Assembly (NCBI GenBank): GCA_018806915.1
Contig: JAGKQI010000087.1
Location: forward strand, 868,001 to 932,000
Length of the DNA: 64,000 nucleotides
Source: Phytophthora colocasiae
Taxonomy: Eukaryota; Oomycota; Peronosporomycetes; Peronosporales; Peronosporaceae
Direction of reading: 5' to 3'
Numbering within the stretch: the stretch's first letter is position 1; each line of letters opens with the position of its first letter. The position numbers and the translations under genes are program-made. Under the pieces are notes generated by a model. That model searched no databases, was not told the origin of the DNA, and saw only the letters and a program-made list of their open reading frames with translations. Shown here piece after piece: positions 33,760 through 45,562 of this stretch.

Positions 33760-34614
33760 GCAGAAGGCATCCGTTGGCTGGTGACTGGCAAGGACACTCC
33801 CTCCCTGGATTTGTATCTGGAAGATGCTGCGATTCCAAGTGATGGAGGCGGGCGAGAAGCTCCGTACACGTTGCTGTGTATGGTTGTAGCGGTGGAGAAG
33901 GCTGACGAAGTATCAGAGGATGTATGGGAGATATACCAGTACGAACGAGATGTCAGTCCTTTCGAGCGCCTTCTACAAGCGTCAGACGATTTCAGTATGC
34001 ATACGAACTCTACACGGAAGAAGCTCACGCTGAAACGCAGACAGAAAGCGCACGAAGATGGAGAGTTAAAGCTCCAAACGAGTTCAGTTCGTGTCCAGGC
34101 AGATCTACTGCGGCTTCTATCGTCGACATCAAGCGCTGTCACTAAAAGGAGACTGGAAGACCAGCTTGAAAGCCTCCGAGTCCAGCAAATTATTGAAACT
34201 ACTGGTGTTTTTCAGCCTCGACATCTGCAGATCACAGCGCTGGAAGAAGATCCACTGGAATTCCGTCGCGATACTCATGGTATCGCTCAATTATGGGGTA
34301 CGTCTACGTGTGAGTGTACTGTGTGAATTGAATTGATGGTTGATTGTCATGTAGGACGCAACGTACTGGGAGAACACTACGCTCCTAAGAGTGATCTACT
34401 GCGCTTTCTCCATTCCCACTCAGTGCCAGAGATTTTCAAGCGCATGAAGCGGGTAGTGCGTGACGACCTCAGCACTCGTAACAAACGGCGTATTGCAGCA
34501 CTCAATGCCAAGGAGAAGGAACGCAAAAAAGAGCTTGAGAAGCAGGGTATTCTGTCTCCTGAGCAGCAGCTAGAGGCAAAGTTCGACCGACTCCTCAATC
34601 CAAGTGTAGCGTAG
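33760..34614 (+). CDS. unknown two-exon protein
   Basis: Exon frames 33760-34297 and 34355-34614 join over a 57-bp intron (GTACGT at 34298, acceptor ATGTAG ending 34354), giving a continuous frame across LWGRNVLGEHYAPKSD. The protein has a Lys/Arg-rich segment (STRKKLTLKRRQK), a helical middle (RRLEDQLESLRVQQ) and a charged, coiled C-terminus (NAKEKERKKELEKQ). No known domain is recognised. The 5' end is open only to a GTG; an upstream exon is likely, so the true start is unresolved. It is the first gene inside the left end of the 20.7-kb element. Confidence 0.55.
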
Positions 34615-35398
34615 AGTGAAGAGCCCCCGGCAAAGGGATCTACAAGCTTTTAAACGACGCAGATACCCAATCTTGCGATGGCATCACGTACAAGACAGCC
34701 GTTCTTCGGCATCTGAAGCCGTCGACGGCAGTTAGACGAACAGAATGACTCGGCTCGTAGTCAATACACTCGGAGGTGGCGTCCAATGGCTCGATATCCC
34801 TGGATCTTTTCGGTTCTGCTGTTTGGAATTATCACTTTCTCGACAATTGCTGTGTCAATTGACTACGGAACGTTTACTTGGAGCAAGTGGAACGAGATGC
34901 ACACGTCTACTTCGGGCTGGACTGCAATCCGAAGGATGTACCGTTCAGGGCCGCGTGTACGAGCCAAGATATTTGTATCGACACCAGTTGCAATGAGCAA
35001 CCTGCAGACAAATGCTGCCTTGTTTTGCCAGCAGATCAAGGATTTTATGGAGGTAGAAACCGTTGATCGAGTACTTCTTGAGTACGGAAGCCAAATCCGA
35101 GCCCCCTGCTGAGCCGCGACACAAAGTCGATAGCTATAAAAGCGGTTTCGTGTAGAAGAAAGTGGGCAACCGGTGGCAAGACTACTGGAGGTCTGGCGTT
35201 AGTCGCCAGCGAGGTTAGTTTCCCTGGCTCAAAGTGACGGATAAACGGCTCAATACATATTGGTTCATCAGTGAGCATACATGTAGAAATGGAATGGGTC
35301 AACTGTGGCGAAACCTTGGCTTAAGTGCCAGTAATGACTACAGATCGTATGGTATACAAATTCTAGTCAAACGGGGCCTTGTGAACTTGTGAAAGAGA
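34615..35398. other. no assignable gene; fragmentary coding-like stretches
   Basis: A short frame at 34878-35066 is Cys-rich (HVYFGLDCNPKDV, ACTSQDICIDTSC, DKCCLV) and could be a relic of a Cys-containing regulatory domain, but stops on both sides and no family signature prevent a call. Confidence 0.3.
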
Positions 35399-36478
35399 AT
35401 GGCAGATTTTTCTGATGAAGAAGATCGCCAGCTCGTCCAGCTAGCAGCGACGTACGTGAAAGCTGGACGCCGCGTCAAGTGGTCGTTAGTGGCAGAAAAG
35501 ATGAGACCACAGAAATGGAGTCCAGAGAAGCTTCAGCAACGTATCAAGACGCTCAAGCGACGACTAGGAACTGACGTGTTGCAATTTCCGCCGCGATTCT
35601 TTCGGAAGTCACTCCAACAAAATAGCAAGAGCCAACGAGTCCAACAAGCGGATAGTACGCCCGGAATTACAGAGCAATTGATGGTACCGTTGTCTCCCGA
35701 AGACACGTACAACGCCACAGAAAGGCTTTTCGTGTGTTGACTAGGCGCGATGTACGTGCCAATAAGCGTCAGCTAAATGCTGGGAGATCACGATGGTAGC
35801 AGTATCCAGTTTTATAACTGAAGCAGCCTTTCAAGAGGGCGATGTGTTTCTCGACGCTGGATCTGGTATCGGGAACGTTCTCGTCCAGATTGCGTTACAA
35901 ACTCGGGCGTCTTGCGTGGTGGGCATTGAGATTCAAGACAACTTGGTAGCAAAAGGGATGAAACTAATCGCGTCAGCAGTTGTGGACCTTCCGCATTTGC
36001 AAAGATCTGTGTTGTCGCCGGAGACATCCGTGGGTTTAAGGAAAGCAACAAAGCTGTTGTGTGCGCTGGAAAAAAATTATCGTCAAGTCGACCTGGCTCG
36101 CTAATCAACTCCGCTACTGTTTTGTACTGTCATGACACCGTGTTTGAAGAAGATGCCGTGTTGGCGGTTATCAACATGTGTGTGGTATTACCTCATCTTC
36201 GCCTGGTGGGATTAACGACGCTGGTATGTCCACGCCATCGACATTCATGCTCTAGCCCTTTTTGTATTCGATGGGAGCTTCTGAAAACACTTCATGTTCA
36301 AATGACATTCGGGAATTCACTCCGAGAGCTAAACTTGTACATTAGACGAGCGAGACCAGTCGCAGTCGAAGAAACTTAAAGCCACAGGGACTTCGAGTGG
36401 AAGCATGACAAGATGGAGAGGCAACTTCGCGACAATGGCAATGAGGGCTGCATCGTGCTGTCGATAACGGGTCAGTAG
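35399..36478 (+). pseudogene. Myb/SANT plus DOT1-like methyltransferase, broken
   Basis: 35399-35580 encodes a Myb/SANT-like DNA-binding region (EEDRQLVQLAATYVKAG, KWSLVAEKM). After a frame change near 35720, DOT1-type methyltransferase motifs appear: FITEAAFQEGDVFLDAGSG with the SAM-binding DAGSGIGN loop, VVGIEIQDNLVAKG, then after another frame change near 36005 VVAGDIRGFKES and a FEEDAVLAVI segment. DOT1 enzymes methylate histone H3 Lys79. A conserved-looking tail (KMERQLRDNGNEG) ends at TAG 36476-36478 in yet another phase. At least three frame changes; clearly a pseudogene. Its location within the transposon suggests cargo. Confidence 0.65.
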
Positions 36479-36650
36479 GACAAATAGGTGCTGGTGCAAG
36501 AGTGCTTAGAGCGGCTAGCTAGCAAGGACTTAAACTTCCCGAGCTCAATTCCAGAACACCCGACACATACCAACATTGCACCACAGTTTACTTCAACACA
36601 TAATGAAACACGGTTGTTGAAGTCGTTTGACTGTTCGTTATTCTCTTCCT

Positions 36651-38150
36651 TTAAATTTCATAAGTTGTTCCCTGCAACTTCTTCGTTACCCCCCCTTTAG
36701 CATTAGTTCTTTTGACTTCACCCATGCTTCCTCTGCCTTTCTTGTCCTTCTTTCTTATCGTACTGCTGACAGATTTCACTTCCTTGCCTTTCGTGTTGAT
36801 TTGCCGTACGGCCGCTTCCAGCTCTTCGTCTTGCTCTTCAATCTTCGCTCTCGCCGCATTCAGTGCTGTCTCCAGATATTTTACTTTCTTCTGGTAGCCG
36901 CTTGATATCGCCTTCTCTCCTGCTAATTCGGCTGTTTTGCTTCTGAGTGCCTCCTCCAATTTTTTCTGCTTACCTTTGTCACCTCGTCGACCAGTGGAAG
37001 CCTTGGGCTAAGCCTCTAGTTCTTCTCGAAGCGTAGTGGAGTTCAACTTCTCCTCATCCAGTTCCCGCACTAGTTCTTGAATTTTTTCCTCAGCTTCCAA
37101 GTGTCTCGCCTTGAGATCCTCCAACTTGGATACGTGGCTTGTCTCTAAGTCCTTCAACTTCCTGTCAGATGCAGCAGACACCGAGACGGAGATCTTGCGG
37201 TAGATCAAATCAAACTCCGCCCGTAAAGTCTGCTTCTCCTCTTCAGTGTCACACACGAGAGTCGGTAAAGTCGCCGCTACTGCTTGAACTTGGTCTAAAC
37301 TCGACTCCTTCCCTATCTTTCCAGTAGCAAGTGGCTTCGCTGCTTGGCTTATCTCTCTTTCCTCCCGAATTGCACGTCTCAGCTCTTTCTTAGTTTCTTC
37401 GTGGCCCTCGCTCAAAAGCTCCTGTATCTTCGTGACCAACGAGGCATTGCTTGACGCCACGAGTTCTCTTAGGCCTGCGCTGGGATCTGCATTAGCCTTG
37501 TTTTTCTTATTTTCCAACACCTTGAGATACCCTGCATATACGTCCTTGAGCAGAGACTGGTGGTGCTTCTTGAGCTCTGCTGGTTCGCTCTTGAAGGCCT
37601 TGAACTGAATTTTGGTCGCTAAATCATTGTAACCCACCTTTTCGCATCTATTTCGTGCGGCGAGATACCGTTCTACCCACAAGCGCTTCTGATAGTTTGC
37701 CAAAGTGTACGGCTGCGCTTTCGTGCGCCGCTCGCATTGCCGCTTATCTCATTGGTACTCCTCGTTGCAAGCTCTCCTCATTTCATCGCAAGCTTCCTTC
37801 AGGAATTTGATGGGAACCTCTTGGCCTTCTGCCTCCTCCGGTTCAGCAGCATCAACATCCTGTACAGAAACTTCAGTATCTTGGCCTGTCGGTTTTGGTC
37901 GCTTGCTAGATCCATCCGAGGACTCAGTAATATTCCCCTTTCGTTTCTTAGATGAAGGCTTGCCCTTGGTTGACGACTTGCTCTTGGCCGACTGTTTCTC
38001 CTGCGTTTTGGCCGGGACGACTAACGAATTCGTTTGTGCTGCCACCGACAGTAACTGCCTCGTATGCGCAGTTCTCTCGGTTTGCCCATCCTTCACCCGC
38101 GTAACCAGAGCGACCTTGGTTTTCCTTTTCCCCGCACGCGTCTTCACCAT
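36651..38150 (-). pseudogene. coiled-coil protein with two in-frame stops
   Basis: One frame runs from ATG 38150 to the stop at 36651-36653, 499 codons, interrupted only by TGA at 37749-37751 and TAG at 37008-37010. The N-terminus is basic (MVKTRAGKRKTKVALV) with Ser/Lys-rich NLS-like runs. The middle and C-terminus are long heptad coiled coils (KLEDLKARHLEAEEKIQ, KKVKYLETALNAAR). No enzyme motif is seen. The lack of any frameshift over 1.5 kb suggests recent nonsense changes. A nuclear structural or transposon-accessory role is only a guess. Confidence 0.65.
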
Positions 38151-38275
38151 CGTCTTTCAATGGAAATCACACGCAACAAAAAACATACCAAAGAATTTGA
38201 CATCATTTACTCACTAAGTACGAATTATTTATCTCACAACTCAATATTGCGCCACCATTGACTAAACCTCAAGAG

Positions 38276-38640
38276 CTACGAGACGGGTACGGGCAAAGTC
38301 AAGCGGGTACACGAAGAGCGGCGAGCGGGCACCGCGAAGCCAGGTTGCCCTTGAAGAAACGCCAGAACTGGTCCTTGGTTACACCGTAATGAAGAGCTTA
38401 TGAACTTGTCCTTTAAGGCAAAGTTCAGGGCCTGGGTGCCCTGCTCCTTGGACACACGCACGAAGCAGTCCACGATGCCCTTGTTCGGTTAATCTGCGAC
38501 GAAGCACTGCAGAAGCAGCTTGACACGCTCGATGGAGGCCACGACGGTCTTGGAGATACCGCCGGCAGCCAGGTCCATGAAGAACGAAACGGCGCCGCTC
38601 TTCTTCTCCGAAGTGGCGACTGGGTCAGGGCGCTCATCTT
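38276..38640 (-). pseudogene. mitochondrial ADP/ATP carrier fragment
   Basis: The minus strand reads a carrier N-terminal segment (SFFMDLAAGGISKTVVASIERVKLLLQ in two overlapping parts) followed by a stop, then KGIVDCFVRVSKEQG and TQALNFALKDKF. This is the first helix, PxxRVK-type loop and matrix segment of the adenine nucleotide translocator. The region between KEQG and TQALNF (about 15 residues in real carriers) is missing, and P of the PIERVK motif is replaced by S. It is G/C-richer than its flanks. Captured, decayed host-gene piece inside the 20.7-kb element. Confidence 0.75.
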
Positions 38641-38768
38641 GAGGTAAGGGGGGAGACTTTAAGCGTCTTCAGCGAAACGGAGAAAAATCCTAAATGATCG
38701 AGGTCGAGCACGCGGATATTCCATGCAATGGCAACTAGTTGTTTTCACTAGCTAGGTTGTCCATGTTG

Positions 38769-41700
38769 TCAGCCCCACGCCTTCTGGAGCTTGCGCCCCA
38801 TCATTGTCGTAAAATTCTTGATCGTAATTGTCAGGACCCCGTCAGCTCCTTCTGGGGCATCGTGACTCCTACCAACCAGGCCGTCCCTATCGGCTCCGAG
38901 CTGATCATCGTGACTTGATGAAACTTGAATTTGCTGTGCCTCTGTACTTTGAAAATGGGCTGGACTTCCAACAACTGGAGTCTCACCCAAGAGAAGCTCC
39001 TGAAAGCTCAAATTCCTCCGTCGCGAGCTTACCTCGGGTGGCTCAACTGTGGCAGCAATTGAATCGTTTGGTAACTCCTCTGTCGAACGGCGAATTCGAA
39101 TACCCCCTCTCTTCTCCAGTTGCGGAATATTCCTTCCATTCTTCCAGTTCGAATGCCAAATATTAAAGCAAGACACCGAATTTCCATCAGTCACATGCCG
39201 TGCTTTTGAACATAAAAACAGTCTCCCGCGATCGGAGGAACACTGCTGACAGTAATGGCGCGTTGTTCCTGCCAATCGACGCCTTCCATCTGAAGTTGTA
39301 CGGCACATGATGGAACAAACTTTGCAGACGCGAAACTTGAATTTCCTACCCGCAGTTTTATCTGTTGACACCAACACTCGATGACTCGAGCTAGCAATAG
39401 CGTAGGCAGTAGCAATCGAAGCCGACCGGTCCCTTGAGTCATCCACTGCAACAACTTCTTCAGTAATGTGTTCAGTTTCCAAGAAATCTTGGTCTTGGAG
39501 ACCTAGGAGCTCCTCGTGGAGTTGGATCAGGAAGTTCGAGTGTGAAAGCGGTTTCTCTTAGATGGACTTTGCGTATAGACGGTGTACAATGAATGCGTTG
39601 ATGATCGCAATGCCAAGAAGCCCGTAAAAAAGATTCTTGTAGTACTTTTTGGCGCGCATGACCATTTGAACAGAGTAACTAAACCAACCACATACAGTAC
39701 CTCATGTCAGTAAAAATGAAATAAGCACTGCTCTACATTAAACTCACCGTTGCAGGCGTAATTGGTCGTGATTATCAACGCCACCCATGTACTTGTTGTC
39801 ATTCACAACAAACTCCGGACACGGAATAGTAGCGTACGTACCGTCCCTTTGCTTTCGTTGTACAGACGACCTTTTCGCCGAGACTCCAGTGGCCAGAAAA
39901 TAACAAATTTTTGAGTCTACCCACCTTGATGCGTACAATACTCCGTTTGTGGTGTTTCTTGCAAGCTTGTAGGACCCTCGAGGCATATTGCGTGATTGGC
40001 TCTTTTTTTTGTCTTGAAATTCTCCACAAAACCAAGCCGACTCGTGGACACTGTTCCGATATTGTAATACCCCATGTCCATCAGGCGAAAACTAAGCGAT
40101 ACTGATGAGTATTCTCGGTCCGTAACAACGATTCTTTTCTTCGAGCGATCTACTCGACACTGTTCCCACAGGGCCTTCAAGTTACGGACGACAGCCATTG
40201 GCCCACTTCTCGTGTCAACAAATTGACTATCTTGCTTCTTGCCAAAATAGACTTCGAATCTGTGATAAAGACGCACAAAAGATCTAAGTAAATGACATCT
40301 GCTTGACATACACCTAAACAGTATCATTATGTACCTGGAGCAGTAGTGGGTTTCGCCACAGCAAACTGCGAACAGCTTTGTCCCGTACTTGTGCGGCTTA
40401 TTCTTCAGAAAAACACGAATTGTATTCCGCGAACTCCTTGACGGGATAACCATTTCATCGAACGCAACCCAACGCCCTAGCTCCATCGCACCCTTAAACG
40501 TATCTTGGAGAGTATCAATTACACTTCTAATTTTCCATGCCCGATCGGATTTTGCTCGTGGGTCCTCGTTGTCTGTGAAGTGGATGAACCTACCAACACG
40601 TCTCTATTAGTACAGTACCAGGTAAAATGTCAACGTTGTCTCATCATTTATACCGGCAATTCATAATCCAGTTCTGAGCGCACGTTCGTACCTGTTAATC
40701 TCCTTAAAACGCAGTCGAGGCATGAATGGTGACCATGTCCCGGCGGGAATTGCCCCACGCGCCTGGGTTTTCCAATGATCTTCCATACGGGCTTTAATAG
40801 GGCAAACAGCTCTCGAAATGATCAACGCCAAGAAATGCGTTATTTCCGCTGCGGAAATCTCCTTGAACGAATCCAGGGCTCGTTCTTTCTCTCGGTACAA
40901 CTTGCTTCGCAAAGCTTGATCATTCGTCTTGGCATTTATGACCAGCGACGCGGCTTGTAACCGTTGAGCGCGTGTTTGGCGCTCGTACAAATTGGTTTCA
41001 TGCGCGATATCTCTCCAGAGGCGTTTCGGCATAAAATAAAAAAATAAATCCGTTGGCTTCATCGTTCGAGCTGCATCAATTGCTGATTGTTGTAAATGGG
41101 AGGATCGTTCATAACATCACACATGCCATCCGTATTGGTATCGTCCACACCATCGCCGACATTCAGCTCCTCCCAACCGTTTATAGACATAGACCGCAGC
41201 ATTTCATCTGTTATATAATCTTGAGGTCCTGCGACAGCACGAATCTCCTCAGCAGTCTCAACAGAAAATTCATCTTCGTCATCTTCCTCGTTGACGATGA
41301 TATTTTCTGTGGTTTCTTCGTCAGAACCGTCATCACTCTCACTAGCGCAATAATCAGAGGCTAAAAACTCATGATCGTCGTCAAGGCCTTCATTTGCTAC
41401 ATCGATACGAAATGGACGGGTCCGTGGCTCCTTCAACAGCGATTTCGGCCTACTGTGGCTGACCGTTGGTCTTTTCTTCCGAAAAAGGTTGCTCGAATTA
41501 GTTTCACTCCTCGCTTCTTCGTCTACCTTGGTCTCCTCGTCGTTGGTGTTTTCCTCCCGATAATCAGGAAAATCAAATTCATAATTGGGGTTCGAGTTTT
41601 CTTGAACTCCCCGTAATTCGTCTGCATTGCTGACAATCCGTTGAGATCTGTCGATTCTGTTTGGAGAGGGATCTAATGTCCGTGCGTCTTGGTTTATATC

Positions 41701-42427
41701 AGTTGGGGTGGCCACCGGGACAGTTGTAGAATTGGTTGTACTGTGGTTTTCTGTGACATTGGCAACAGAAACCTGTATACTTGCCGCTGGATGAGCTTTC
41801 TGTTGACGACGTCGGAATGCCGCCAGGACTTCGGGACAGTTCATGTTTGATCCAGCGATCCAACTGGACTCCGTATACCCTTTCCATTTGACTAGGTAAT
41901 GAGGTAATCCAAAACGAAATCTCTCTCGAAGGATTGCTTCCACTTCGTACTCTTTCTCCTGAGAAGTACCTGTACATTATCACCGATGACCAACAGTTCA
42001 GTCAGAGAATAATGCACTCGAAGACAATATCATTAGCTACCTTTTGACGCTTTCCGTTTCACGGAGCTCTCGGAGCTTGCTGTCGCTTTCGGGCTCGCAG
42101 CTTTCTTCTTGGAAGCACGGGCACGTTTTAGCTGCTCTTCGTTAAATTGTTGCAGAAGGCTGGGGCACGTAAGATTGGATTCCGGCTCCCATGTAGTGTC
42201 ATTGTAACCCTTCCATTTTACATGATACTTTGGCTTTCCCGACACGATTTTCATATCGATAATACGTTCCACTTCGTACTCTTCATCTACGAACAAGCAT
42301 TCGATTAGAACTGCCAACGACGCAAGAGTTGTGTCTGCGTACCAGATATTTCATCGGGCCGAGTAGCTCTCCGCCGGCTCGTGCGAGACGACTGGGGATC
42401 TTCTCTCTCCTTGCGCTTGCGCGGCAT
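38769..42427 (-). pseudogene. PiggyBac transposase 2 with two N-terminal chromodomains
   Basis: Spliced minus-strand gene from ATG 42427. Exon 1 encodes a basic tail (MPRKRKEREDPQSSRTSRRR). After intron 42287-42342 comes chromodomain 1 (YEVERIIDMK, YHVKWKGYNDTTWEPE). After intron 41970-42040 comes chromodomain 2 (YEVEAILRERF, YLVKWKGYTESSWIAG), then a long acidic linker and the DDE transposase: FYFMPKRLW, FDEMVIPSRSSRN (first Asp), VVTDREYSS (second), SRWVDSKICYF (third), MGGVDNHDQL, and a C-terminal zinc finger (CKVCSIMC, HYCQQCSS, CFNIWHSNWKNG). Further introns: 40590-40691, 40260-40334 and 39679-39747. Lesions: frame changes near 41060 and 39985, and TAA at 39558-39560. The chromodomains could steer insertion toward marked chromatin. 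Confidence 0.85.
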
Positions 42428-42529
42428 GACCACCTTAGAATCCTGAATTGAATGCAAGTGGTATCCGGACAGTTTTTTTGCACTTACACTTACAATCACG
42501 TAATGAGATCCAAAATATCCGGATACGGC

Positions 42530-42690
42530 GTAACTATACTGGTATACCAGTAATCGACGTCAGCATTAGAGGCAAATATACTAGTTTCACTAAAGAAAAC
42601 AATCCAATAGTGAAACTAGTATATTTACCTCTATCGACGTGGACTCTTTGAGAGAAGTGAATATACTAGTTTCACTATAGGTCGTGGCCG
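42530..42690. repeat. short inverted repeat with a third direct copy
   Basis: GAGGCAAATATACTAGTTTC... at 42569-42591 is the near-perfect inverse of 42609-42631; a related ATATACTAGTTTCACTATAG lies at 42661-42680. It sits just upstream of PiggyBac transposase 2 and may be a palindromic MITE or promoter-linked repeat. Confidence 0.5.
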
Positions 42691-42797
42691 TCCATAAATG
42701 TAAAAGTTTATATGTCGGCTACAATCTGCAACAATAAAACTACTACGTAGCTGCAATCCATGTGCGATACTAGTACGATTCAAGCGACGAGCTGTAA

Positions 42798-43807
42798 CTA
42801 GTCATAGCGCCTATAGTTCTCCCCGATGCAAATCTCGCCACTGTCCTCGCAATAAAAGGTCTTGGGAGGCAATTCGTGCCACACTGACTCCGTCGGGTAA
42901 TCTTGCGTTGGGAAGTTCTTGCACTTTTCGCATTTGCACAGCCCTTGGAACTCGGCTTTTGATAGCTCGTATGCGATAATATCCACAACGTTCATAGCTT
43001 CCATCAAGAAACAAATCAAATTGTGTTCTCTCTCCAGCTGACGTTCCTCCCGGCGATGTTCATCAATCTCTTCTGCATCCACGAAAATGTCTGCCTGCAT
43101 GCGAATATAATGCTCAACATGAGCGTCGAGTTCCTGTCTTTCTTGGTCGATATAGTCGTTTAGAAACCTCAACCGAGTTTTAATCTGCTCTCGAGTTATC
43201 TTTTTTTTTTCATTCAGTAGTTAGTAAACCGTCAAATTGTAAGAACATACAGGGAATACCTTCGACAAACTCATTGATGTGTCCAACCACTGCAGCATCC
43301 AAAGGTAATCATGCTCGTCGAATGCGTACAAGTTCCATACCCCAACATACACATCATACATTTGCTTGACGGGCAATAAAGTAACGAAGTCGTCGATGTC
43401 ACTGGAGTTTTGTGCCTATTTATCAGACAAAGCGTTACCAAAAACAGCGATAACATTAACGTCTCCAATCATGCACGTACACGTCCTTCGGCAGGTTCCT
43501 TGAAGTAAACAGGATACAACGCGTCGAACGAGATCTCGTCGGTGCTACTAAAGAACGAAAGAGCCTATCGTTTCAAACAAGTTAGATAAATGCTTTAAAA
43601 GCTGAATATGTACAATTTACCTCGGTTCTAAACTCGTCCTTTTCGCGGAAGTTGTACAGGCGCTTGCCATCAGAAGCAAAGGATCTTGATGGGTCTTCTA
43701 TCTGTCGACAGCAACAAATGATACCAGGGGTTACCCAATTGCAGATTATGCAAATTGAAGTGAGTGCATACTTCAAACTGCTCTGCTTTCGGCCGAAAGT
43801 CACGCAT
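42798..43807 (-). CDS. unknown five-exon Cys-rich protein
   Basis: Five exons join in phase over introns 43702-43771, 43565-43620, 43416-43480 and 43200-43259 (56-70 bp), all GT-AG. The start is placed at ATG 43807 (MRDFRPKAEQFE) because an in-frame stop lies just upstream. The product of about 250 residues has a segment rich in aromatic residues (VYVGVWNLYAFDEHDYLWM), a charged helical region (EERQLEREHNLI), and a C-terminal Cys cluster (LCKCEKCKNFP, YCEDSGEICIGE) likely to bind zinc. No stop or frameshift is seen. I do not recognise the family. It is adjacent to the transposase on the same strand, so it may be a second transposon protein. Confidence 0.65.
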
Positions 43808-44431
43808 GGCTCCTCAACAGCAAAACGAAGAATGAAAGGCGTCCCATGCTAAAGATTTTGGCAGCTGCTCGAAGTGCCACTAACTTTTTTTCGAAAGATA
43901 CTGACCGTGGGCTCACCGTCAGGCACAAGTCAGACGCAGCCTGTGTCAGTACTGTCTGTGCTAACGCCTCTACCAACTACAAATGTCAACGATGGTTTAC
44001 CATTGACCTGGCCAATACTCAGTACTCAAGAAAGTTTATCATTAACCTGTAAAATACTAAACTCAAGGTAAACACAACAGTTACCAGTCGCTGACAAGGA
44101 AAAGTTACCACTGCTAACGTCGAGCAGCATAGCAGGTAATATCAGCGTTGTGACCAGTAGGGCTCAAGCGGCGCAACGGGTAGCGTTGTACTGAAAAGAC
44201 ACAAGACTGTGAGTGTATTTCCATTCCTCAGAAGTTCCATCGACTTGCTCCTCGTCCAAAACCTCCTGTTCCTCTGCACTCCAAGAGTACAACTTCCTCC
44301 ACCAATTCTAACGTCCAAAGCTCTTAAACCCCAAGAAAAACTGAAGGTTCGGCTTGGGGTACAGAATCCTCAAATCCCCATCGACGAAAGTCTGGAAGAA
44401 CTTTTCTTGTGGCGTTTGATCCGGCACCAAG

Positions 44432-44800
44432 TAGGGCTCCAGCAAGGGTAGCGTAGCAGATCGTCGCAGCGTACCAGGTAGAACAGCCTAGTAGGTAGGG
44501 CAGCGTAGCAGGTTATAGCAGCATTGCGACCAGGTTCGAGTAGCGTAGCAGGTTATAGCAGCATTGTGACCAGTAGGGCTCCAGCAACGTAACGGGTAGC
44601 GTAGCAGATCGTCGACCAGCGTACCAGGTAGAACAGCCTAGTAGGTAGGGCAGCGTAGCAGGTTATAGCAGCATTGCGACCAGGTTCGAGTAGCGTAGCA
44701 GGTTATAGCAGCATTGTGACCAGTAGGGCTCAAGCAGCGTAACGGGTAGCGTAGCAGCCAGTAGAACGTCGAGTAGCGTAGCAGCCAGCAAGGTCGAGCA
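44432..44800 (+). repeat. tandem repeats in left arm of foldback element
   Basis: About two units of a 140-150-bp repeat built from submotifs such as GTAGCAGGTTATAGCAGCAT and GACCAGTAGGGCT. It is the inverse of the 48110-48900 array. Confidence 0.85.
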
Positions 44801-45562
44801 GCGTAGTCAGCAATTTCGTGTAGTGCACGTCGAGCAGGGCGTCAGGACATTGGGTAATGGGGGACTTGAGGGGGGCTTGGTGAAATTGAAAATGAGGCTC
44901 CGCTTTGCGATTCTTACCGCGAGGATCGCGCACATGAGGTTGGCTAGAGCTTCAACTTGCTGGCCAATTAGCACTCGTCATTTTACGCTAGCGCCTCTTA
45001 TTGGCGGAATCGTCAGAGCGAACCCGCCGGGGAAAAGCTTGGCTTGGAAAAGCGCGCGGAAACACGTATAGTGGGCCTTGCGACCGCGTAGGAATCATGT
45101 TGGCTTCAAGTTCAACCTCAACATATGATTACTATAATACTCACACTATACTATTGATATTACTATACGTGGCGAAGAGTGCGTTTGTACTTGCGATAGT
45201 ATGAACCCTGACAATAAAATGTCAACTGCGAAGAAACGTCGACTTGAGATTTCAATTATCAGCGATGGTCTGCATTTCACTCACTTTCTGTAGTCCGCCA
45301 TGGGGACGATGATTAAACGCAGTTGCAGTAGTTAGTGGTAGTTCACGGGTGGCACGACCGTGCAGAAGCCGCCCGGAAAAATTGACCGTTTTGAAGTTGT
45401 TGCTAGAACTTCACAGCCGGCTACAGCGCATTCAGGGACGTGGGCACCCACGTTGAAGCTCCCAGTCCGGCTCGGCGTGGCTTTAGTGTCATAGACCTCT
45501 ATCGATGATACCGCAGCCAAGACTGCTGCCTCATGTTGTGAGGATGTTTAACTTTATCGATG

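Noticed and set aside
45332..45520. A conserved small gene, since the same 62-63 residue frame appears at 47382-47573.
   Set aside because: The two are opposite arms of one inverted repeat. Duplication of the DNA, not selection, explains the match; one copy also has an extra residue.
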